A program made the translations under genes and the position numbers. Positions 56,995 to 64,000 of a stretch of DNA of 64,000 nt are shown piece by piece. Numbering within the stretch: the stretch's first letter is position 1; every line of letters starts with the position of its first letter. The notes beneath the pieces were generated by a model. It made no database searches and had not been told where the DNA came from. It was given only the letters and a program-made list of their open reading frames with translations. This DNA comes from Pseudoips prasinana (taxonomy: Eukaryota > Arthropoda > Insecta > Lepidoptera > Nolidae): contig OX621243.1 of assembly GCA_951640165.1 (NCBI GenBank), positions 930,001 to 994,000 of the forward strand, read 5' to 3'.

Positions 56995-57880
56995 GAACAG
57001 ATCTGTGTGTTTTATAATTGCTGAGACAAATTGAATGATACCGCCAATATGTTCAATGCATCGCCTTAATAATATCAGCACATGCCAATCTATATGGGAA
57101 TCGTAGTGTAGGTATACATACATTACTAGTAAAAGTAAATCTATACCCATTCATCCAAAGGATAGTAACTAATCAGCCATTAATCGTGAGTAATTAGGGA
57201 AAGGAGCCACCGCTGAGGTCGTCGGCCGATCGCATGTAATTCGTGCAAATGTGTCACAGCAGTGCTCGAAGCACGACGCCCCAGCGCCCAACCAACCGAG
57301 CACCGGCATTACCACCATACATGCCCTGCTTATTTGATGATAGCTTTCTACAAATCAATAAAAATCTTGCCTATATACTTAGTATCAGCCTCGTTGGCAA
57401 AGTCGCGGCAGTCGAATACACCCCGATCGTCTCAGGAACGTCTTTTTTCACAATTCAATTACTTCAAATAGATACTAGAGATCGCAAGTGTTCGAAATTC
57501 GAACAATATGGTTTTATTGTCAAAGACTATAGACATTTAAGACTAATAATATTAATCTGTTCTCAGTTTAGGCACTTAGTGTGTCATCCATGTGTCATCT
57601 CTTCTCATTTTGTCACTGTGTTAAAAGCTTGGTAGTGTGTGTTTCTTTTTATTAAAATAATTTACTTCTAATGCTTATTATATAGAAAATATTAGCCTTA
57701 AAATAGTAATTAGTAAAATCCTCCCAGGTTAACTATAAACCTCAAACAACCAAACCAACCACATTCAAAGGCTGTTATTCATGTTGCTTTGAGATGTAAC
57801 ATTTTGTGCTGGGATTTGAATCCATGACCTCCATCCAGATCCATTAGTTGCGTTTAAATTTTGGTACCTACTATATTATT
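56995..57880. other. Gene-less stretch
   Basis: The 130-codon frame 57243-57635 begins at GTG and has no domain. A possible minus-strand SINE remnant (gggatttgaatccatgacct) lies near 57814. Confidence 0.35.
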
Positions 57881-57881
57881 A

Positions 57882-57996
57882 TACAAGTTGTAACTTAAAA
57901 AGGGAGCGCTATGTGAACTGAAATATTTTTGTGTATTTGTATGTTGGTGCGCTACACGTTGTACTGTTGCATAGGTTAATAATGTTACACCTTGTA
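57882..57996. mobile_element. 115-bp short TIR element
   Basis: tacaagttgtaac at the left and gttacaccttgta at the right are inverted with one mismatch. The ends resemble those of 35240-35650 and the single motif at 31083. Confidence 0.6.
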
Positions 57997-57999
57997 GAA

Positions 58000-58312
58000 G
58001 TTTTCCATTAATTTGACTAAACTAAAACCTTTTAGAATGCGCCTATTGTACTATTAATTACTCGTTAAATATTCTTTCTTTCAAAGCAAAATTGTTATCG
58101 TATCATTGCGATTAAACTTGGCAAACTGATTGCGAATTATATCATAATTTTATATTTATCGAAAGCTATTATTATTGTGGAAGTTTCCTCAAAAGATTAG
58201 CCATTTTAAGATGATTAGATTATATATTATCTTATTTATGTAATCGCATAGGCTTCTGATACTATAAATATACACACATAACACACCTATATTATTCATA
58301 GAGTTTTGCTAA
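58000..58312. other. Gene-less AT-rich stretch
   Basis: Nothing recognised. Confidence 0.4.
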
Positions 58313-58313
58313 A

Positions 58314-58497
58314 TCATACTAATATTATAAAGGCGAATGTTTGTGAGTGAAGGTATATTATGTTTGTTACTTCTTCATGCAAAAACTACCGAACGGATTT
58401 TGATGAAACTTTGTAGTAATAAAGCTTATATATCCGAATAACACATAGGCTATAATTTATAAAGTTTTACGCGGGTAAAACCGCGGGGCACAACTAG
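58314..58497 (+). mobile_element. Helitron-like element, 184 bp, intact ends
   Basis: It starts TCatactaatattataaagg after A (58313) and ends ggggcacaaCTAG before T (58498). The hairpin gcgggtaaaaccgc lies about 9 bases inside the 3' end. In between, ttacttcttcatgcaaaaac, ggattttgatgaaactttgt and aataacacataggctataat match the other copies. It is the best reference copy of the short variant. Confidence 0.8.
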
Positions 58498-58499
58498 TC

Positions 58500-58655
58500 T
58501 TTAATAATAGTTGTAGTGCAAGTGCGGAGGGGCGGTGTAACCGGCTCGGTGTGCGTTAGCCACTCCGCAATCGCAACGTGCTACACGAGCCGCAATTGTA
58601 CAAGTCATTCGATGCTTAATTACTTTACGTCGTAATGAAGACGCCAGAACATAAT
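58500..58655. other. Short unassigned spacer
   Basis: Moderately GC-rich (agtgcggaggggcggtgtaa); no feature supported. Confidence 0.4.
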
Positions 58656-58659
58656 ATAG

Positions 58660-58907
58660 TCATAATCATAATATCCTGGGACATTATTCCAACTAAGCAG
58701 AGCCAGATACCATATATTGGACCAGATATTGGAAACCAGATAACTGATATACTTACTACATAGTAATATATTACTTTTCTTTTGTAAATACAGAGGAAAA
58801 AAAAATGTTAATGCACACAGATATCTGTTCTGGGTGGGAATCGAACCCACAACCTGCGGCGTGAAAGGTAAGTACCTGTCTATCAACCACGCCAATCGGC
58901 CCGTCCA
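58660..58907 (-). mobile_element. tRNA-derived SINE, family 2
   Basis: On the minus strand: ttggcgtggttgatagacag, B box tgtgggttcgattcccaccc, tgtgtgcatt, agtatatcagttatctggtt and a tail ending aatgtcccagg. It faces the copy at 59010 head to head across about 100 bp. Confidence 0.8.
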
Positions 58908-59009
58908 TAACGCTACAGCTATGAGAATTACTATCATTCAGTTTGTTTAAAATACAAGATTTCTTCACCCTGACCTTGCTAATGTATCAGTAATTCCATC
59001 CCTTTCGTT

Positions 59010-59212
59010 ATGGGCCCGTTGGCGTGGTTGGCAAATGCTTGCTTTTCACGCCGGAGGTCGTGGGTTCGATTCCCAACCCGGACAGATACTTGTGTGCATG
59101 TCTGTTTGTCCTGAGTCTGGGTGTAATTATCTATATTAAGTATGTATTTACATAAAAGTAGTATATGTATGTAGTATATCAGTTGTCTGGTTCCCATAGT
59201 AAAGCTCTGCTT
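59010..59212 (+). mobile_element. tRNA-derived SINE, family 2 (reference copy)
   Basis: ggcccgttggcgtggttggc, caaatgcttgcttttcacgc, gtgggttcgattcccaaccc, tgtttgtcctgagtctgggt, gtaattatctatattaagta, tatcagttgtctggttccca, and it ends at agctctgcttac, where dispersed repeat A begins. It supplies the empty-site sequence for the interrupted copy at 25912. Confidence 0.88.
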
Positions 59213-59214
59213 AC

Positions 59215-59462
59215 TAAAAACTTCAATAATGAAAGCGATATATAAGCTTGTTAATAACTTAGTATAACCTAGCTTAATAACTAAATCTTAATTAAATGTT
59301 ATATCTAAAGATTTTTTTTCACTCCGTGTACATAAATATCTATATGTACCTAGAAATAATTATGCTTACTTAATTATGCTATAAACATGTTCTAACCATT
59401 TACAAGCGCCTTTTGATAGACTACGTGAATTAAAACCTTTTTTAGTTCATTTATTTTATTTG
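59215..59462 (+). repeat. Dispersed repeat A, abutting a SINE
   Basis: ataacttagtataacctagc, actccgtgtacataaatatc, ccatttacaagcgccttttg, agactacgtgaattaaaacc and a T run. Its insertion may have cut off the tail of the SINE at 59010. Confidence 0.72.
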
Positions 59463-59464
59463 AA

Positions 59465-60330
59465 TATGTGATAATAGCCCGAATCTCTGCAATAAGAACT
59501 AAAGTAAGTTTAATATCATTGCATATCTTTCGTTACTTAAGCGTGTCAATTAAATGTCGGTGCCATATAATAACACTTTGGAACCGCACCGCACAAGCAG
59601 CTCTAGATATATGACAGGTCTATGTAAGCTCTGTTCTGTTCGGAATATTTGTAAGGCTAGGTATATAGTGAATATCTTTGTACGGGCGATGTTATGAAAC
59701 TTATTCAGTTTTATGACTAACTTGAACTCCTTATCCCACGCTATTTATCTTACACATTGTAATAATAATGACAACATAAATACTGTATTCACACAGTCAA
59801 TCACGAGGATCGCTTCCAACCAATCACGCAACAGAGACTACTTGCTATACATACTGATGACTGATATAGTTCGCGCAAACCATTTGACCCCTTAATCTGA
59901 ACTTAATAATGCTCAAAGCCTGATATAAATAAGTACATACAATAAAAACCATAAGGAACCATATGAGAAAATTAGCAGGTACCCTGACTTAATTATTGGG
60001 TCCACAAGGCTTTCTTGGTTGTTTTAAAAGTCCTATGATTTGCTGTTAGGGACAGCTATGACAATTTAAATTCCGTTTAAAATATAAAACTTTAGCACGA
60101 ATTAATTTTAATATCATAAATATTTTGCATAGCCAATTAAAAAAGTCACGAATTCATAATACCTTTGAAACATCAGATAGAATACTCGTAATATCTTTTC
60201 TGTAATATTTTCTTAGTATGGGCAAATAAACTATCCTTTAAAATATTTGATAATAATATTATTACACGTTATATAGAGGGATGCTCGCCGGTTTAGAATA
60301 CTTCTGACCTGGCCTTTCTTGAGAACATCT
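59465..60330. other. Gene-less stretch
   Basis: No feature supported; frame 59713-59895 has no domain. Confidence 0.35.
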
Positions 60331-60334
60331 CCGA

Positions 60335-60530
60335 TTTGGTCGGACCCTGTTCTACGAGGTCTTCCCCTTTTGGTTATACCAGACCAGGTATAAACCGGAT
60401 ATAGAAAATAATGACAGTCTACAAGGTAAAAGAGGTCTGCAAGGATCGTGACAAATGGAAATCAGTTGTCACTGCCTACTATTGCTTACCCCTTTGAGAA
60501 GCAGGCGTGATTCTATGTATGGATATAGGG
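60335..60530 (+). repeat. Possible LINE 3' end
   Basis: gatttggtcggaccctgttc, gaggtcttccccttttggtt, ggtctgcaaggatcgtgaca and gcaggcgtgattctatgtat resemble the ORF2 end and 3' region of a moth LINE, where the codons would read ...[11 protein letters not shown].... It is frame-broken and no second copy lies in this window. Confidence 0.35.
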
Positions 60531-60750
60531 GGAAAAATATCGGTTTCTCACAAATAATAATAATTTTAAATGGCAGTTGACATTATAATATAGTTTTAAA
60601 ATGATAATGATTAGTAGGGCAAATAAGACCGCTAATTCAAAGCTACGTCGCGCGTGCGTCGTCCATTCGATCACTAATATTAATCACAGGTGGGCATTAT
60701 TTGACGGGCGCACGTTAACTGCGTGTCAAAGTTCGAAGAGTGCAGTCAAT

Positions 60751-60798
60751 ATGTGTTGCGGGAAGTGCAATACCAACAGGTTCGTAATATCGCAAGTG
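60751..60798 (+). CDS. Speculative first coding exon
   Basis: An ATG at 60751 opens MCCGKCNTNRFVISQV and reaches a strong donor, GTG|GTAAGT, at 60799. The next 100 bases are CpG-rich (60810-60930). A cysteine-rich 16-residue start before a near-consensus donor in a small CpG patch could be a real first exon, but there is no acceptor partner, no homology I recognise and no known neighbour. The longer frame running through the donor (60601-60882) is not evidence. Confidence 0.2.
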
Positions 60799-61019
60799 GT
60801 AAGTAATAGCGAGCCGCGAGGTCGCCGCATGGTGAACTCGCCGCGCCGCGCGCCCTTGTCCGCTCTACACCGAACGAATTAGTGCGCCAGCGCGCGCGCA
60901 CGGCTTCGAGCGACGCTCCATCGCCAGCGTCCCACCCATGTAACCAATTACCGACCAATCAACTATTATATACTAATTTATTATCATGGCATAAACCTTA
61001 AAGATAAGAAAATAAATAC

Positions 61020-61265
61020 ATCATCATCATCATATCAGCCGAAAGTCGTCCACTGCTGGACAAAGGCCTCCCCCAAGGATCACCCCAGTGGTCGGTCTTG
61101 ACCTGGCCGCACCCAGCAGCTTCCCGCGACCCTTGCAAGATCCTCGGTCCACCTTATAGGGCGCCCGCCCACGCTGCGTCTTCCAGTTCTTTGTCGCCAC
61201 TCGAGAACCTTTCTGCCCGTCGCGTCGGTTCTACGTGCTATGTGGTCTGTTTGGCAATTCGTTGG
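61020..61265 (-). pseudogene. RTE-type LINE ORF2 C-terminus with (TGA)n tail
   Basis: On the minus strand a frame encodes RKVLEWRQRTGRRSVGGRP and then IRWTEDLARVAGS. After a frameshift, SLGEAFVQQWTTFG ends at a stop in ...ggctga, followed by a (tga)n run complementary to catcatcatcat at 61020. This sequence of motifs is the C-terminus of RTE-clade endonuclease-reverse transcriptases of moths, whose 3' UTRs are almost only a short repeat. Endonuclease and polymerase domains are missing (5' truncation). Confidence 0.75.
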
Positions 61266-61269
61266 GCAC

Positions 61270-61680
61270 ATAGCTCAACGAAAATATATATATTGGAATA
61301 TAAATCTAAATGTCATGTTTCCGGGAGCCATTGAATTCTAGATGAGACAATCAGCAATTATTATATCAATTGTTGCTTGCAAGTACTGAATGATAGAAAT
61401 ATATTGTAGGTAGTTTACTAAATGCTTCCGGTGCTACAGACAGACACACAGATATACACGTTTAACATGTTATATGTTAAATGTATATCTGTGTATGTGT
61501 ACGTGTATATTTTTGTGTCGGAGATAAAAAAGGGAGACTGAAGTAAACTATGTATTAATTGCATTTATTTATGTTACTTACATACATAGGCTCAACCTGT
61601 TTCCCAGGGGGGTAGGCATATAGGATTTCAATTTGTCACGATACTTGTACATCTCTTTTGCTTTATTTACTCTCATTATA
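61270..61680. other. Gene-less stretch with an imperfect hairpin
   Basis: 61437-61499 folds imperfectly (acacacagatatacacgttt against ...gtatatctgtgtatgtgt). No gene. Confidence 0.5.
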
Positions 61681-61682
61681 AT

Positions 61683-61880
61683 AACCTCCCCCAAGAATGG
61701 GCGGATATGCCATAATCGCTTCGCTTGACAGGCGTGTTGGCGATCGCAGTATGATAGTCATATACTGCTCAGAGAAAAGCTGGCTCGAAAAGCGTTTCTA
61801 CCAGAGCATATACCTGTACCTTCGGGCCGACTGGTACGCTCCCCACAGAATGAGATGGGCTGGTGATAGTCTATGCTGTC
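61683..61880 (-). mobile_element. RTE-tailed short repeat
   Basis: The reverse complement runs ggctgacagcatagactatc, accagcccatctcattctgt, ..., gccaacacgcctgtcaagcg, aagcgattatggcatatccg, ccattcttgggggagg, collinear with 26240-26507 but lacking the last part and tail. Frames on both strands here are shadows. Confidence 0.6.
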
Positions 61881-61884
61881 AGCC

Positions 61885-63810
61885 ACATAGCAAACTATAT
61901 AATTCCCATTATATACTCGTAGTATAATCTCTTTAATGCCTCGTAGGTAGTATTTCATCATGATGGAACTAAACTATAAAATTCACATATTAGTGTTGGA
62001 TATCGCATCACTGCGTCACGTGACGCGTTTGCTTGAACGTCTAATCAATGCCGTCATTATTATAGCATGTTGCAATAGATACTTAGTGTGGAAACATATG
62101 GGAGAGACGTAAGTGCGGGCCCGCCAATATACGTAAAAGAATTCAATTATGATAATACATAAAGGTAATTCTGTAAGTTTTGTCTAAAAAGAAGAAGAAA
62201 TGATACAAACCAAAAAAATAATTAATATGCAAGCCCGGACATTATTTCTGATTTTATTCTTCGGGCCGTTTATATTGCGTGGACCCTCTATCCCTTATCT
62301 ATGAGCCCATGCCTTCTAAACATCTAATAAACTAAGCGTATCATTTATTCAAAGATATGTTCTCGAAACAATAAAATAGCTTGTAACACGTTACACACAG
62401 AATAAACTGTGTTCACTTCTAAGAAATGTCCTTAAGTTCATTTGTCTGCTACTAGGTGCTATATTCTCCATGGAGACGATAGCTAAAGTATGGCTCATTC
62501 ATAAGTACACAGGATGCTTATTAATACTCATAAATATGAATGCCTGTGCCATGAAATATATTTAAGAAAGCCAGACTTCAGTCGTTGTGAAATGGTTGCA
62601 TGTTAGAAAATATGTATTTGCACATTAATGGCTTCGGAAGAAAGGTAATATTCTGACTTTGTTAGGCAAATAAACGTTTGTCACCTAGTACAAAGTCTCT
62701 GTAATGTGGAAACAGCGGGCACGGTCGTGCGTGTACAGTTATTTATGATGCTTCCCCGCCCCGAGCACTCTTCCGTGTGTACACACAGTTATGGCGACTT
62801 CAGACTACAAACTTGCACAGCAGAGCTCCACCGACTTTGAATGTAACTTGTCAAAACGGCAGGACTTGGTTATAAATGGCTCATATTTGCTTATCAGATG
62901 GGGCTCGGGCGACACACACTCGGAACCTGATTTTAAATGGCTAATGCTTAGTTGTTGCAATGCTCCGAAGGATGTGTCGAACAGACTGGCAATGAGCTGG
63001 CTCGACGTACTGCGGTACTGGGTACCTAACTGGTATTAAATTGTTGTTTACATTGTCTGTAAGTAAATCATGAGTTCGAAGAAAAAAACGAGTGTACTTT
63101 AGACCACACTACTGAAGTAAAAGTTCTTTAGCTCCATCTATATGTAACTGGCTATGAGAGAAAGAAAATGTGTGCTCACATCCCTCTCTCTTGCCCCTAA
63201 CTCACTCTCTTTCTATCTTCACTAACTTATATCGCTCTAAGATGAGAGGGGTCATCTCGCCGGATCACACTTTACGTAACGCATTCGTCTCGCAATCGAC
63301 AGAAGATTTACGTCAAAAATTTAGCTGGCGCGTCGCGTCGCGGACCTCGTATTGTTTGCAATCATTTATAACACATTTTTTCAGTCTTTCTATTATGTTG
63401 CTTCGGAATTAAAGGAGCATTGTGAAATTTCCCACTCTCACATAGAAAAAAATAACATTATATGTTAATTTTGGTTATTCTAGATTCAATTGCTTCGCGT
63501 TTACTTTACATAACGGGTGTTCAGCTATTAGAACGTGTTTATGAACTAGAATGTTGCTAGACACTTTTTGTGTCGGTTGGCAGTCACAGAACTTTCGCGA
63601 GCCCTCGACAAAACAGAAGCGAAACTCGTATATTTCTTCTAATTATTTAAAAATAAATACAACACTCGTACTAGGGGGCAATTAATCTCTCTATCACAGG
63701 GTACTTTGCAGACATGAAATTCACGGTGACAATGAATACATTCCTGTAGAACTACTAGGAATGGGTTACAAGTACATATATATATTTTTAGTGCTGTGCG
63801 ACTTTTTCTG
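61885..63810. other. Gene-less stretch
   Basis: A frame with a true ATG at 62791-63039 (82 codons) shows no signal peptide or known motif. 62700-62790 is slightly GC-enriched. Nothing else is recognised. Confidence 0.35.
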
Positions 63811-63818
63811 AGGTATAA

Positions 63819-64000
63819 TAGTATTTGGGCGAATAGTCCATTACTAAATTTTAATTGAGCTGATTCGCCCGCTATTAAATTTGTCTCGGGCGAAACCGGC
63901 CCTAAAAAATATTAAAAATCGAAAGTAGTTCATTCGCCCGATTCGGGCGAACAAGATTAGGGCGAAACCGCTACTAAGCCTGTGCGGAGAGCGTACCTGA
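63819..64000. repeat. Element edge rich in GGGCGAA motifs
   Basis: gggcgaa or its complement ttcgccc occurs six or more times between 63828 and 63967, including the palindrome ttcgcccgattcgggcgaa near 63931. The recurring attactaaa/ctattaaa phrases beside ttcgccc suggest inverted subrepeats. The element continues past the window, so its nature is unknown. Confidence 0.65.

Noticed and set aside
57243..57635. 130-codon frame
   Set aside because: Begins at GTG and shows no domain or signal.
7674..59212. tRNA genes at the A/B-box matches
   Set aside because: Stems do not pair as tRNA cloverleaves, and each head continues into a repeated SINE body.
62791..63039. 82-codon frame from a true ATG
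   Set aside because: No recognisable motif, and a frame of this length is not rare by chance.

Overview
This window looks like nuclear DNA from a lepidopteran insect (moth or butterfly). It is AT-rich with long stretches that code for nothing. It is packed with repeat types typical of moths: several tRNA-derived SINE families, 5S-rRNA-like SINEs, RTE-type LINE 3' ends with a (TGA)n tail, short Helitron-like elements ending in CTAG, fold-back MITEs and a mariner. I see no bacterial-type operon, CRISPR array, rRNA gene or intact tRNA gene. The order and species cannot be settled from the sequence alone.

Layout. 1-2260 is a strikingly uniform 82-bp tandem array, and its unit carries a motif repeated in inverted orientation at 2798-2824. 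2.8-12.7 kb holds SINEs, a 300-bp fold-back with an internal triplication, and a plus-strand T-rich stretch that could be a 3' UTR ending near an AATAAA at 8902. 12.8-13.7 kb is a CpG-rich island and the only place with good evidence for a host gene. It has a short first coding exon (13367-13432), a 171-bp intron and a second exon (13604-13661), in phase and bounded by good splice sites. The rest of that gene is not visible, so much of what follows may be its introns or the next intergenic region.

14-46 kb is a mosaic of repeats. The clearest history is at 25.9-26.7 kb: a SINE split by a Helitron-like element, which is itself split by a 268-bp retrotransposed fragment with a 12-bp target duplication. 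46150-47431 is a complete 1282-bp mariner with TA target sites, matching inverted repeats and a cecropia-like D,D34D transposase broken by one amber codon. 47-64 kb contains a LINE ORF2 C-terminal fragment (49.1 kb), a head-to-head SINE pair (58.7-59.2 kb), a clean 184-bp Helitron-like copy (58.3 kb), an RTE 3' end (61.0-61.3 kb) and, at the right edge, an element rich in GGGCGAA motifs.

The window therefore records transposition history around one probable host promoter. I found no convincing new multi-gene system. The items most worth following up are the homogenised array with transposon-like inverted motifs, the nested insertion with its internal empty-site control, the nearly intact mariner and the unidentified host gene. 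Family names for repeats rest on recalled structure, not on a database search.
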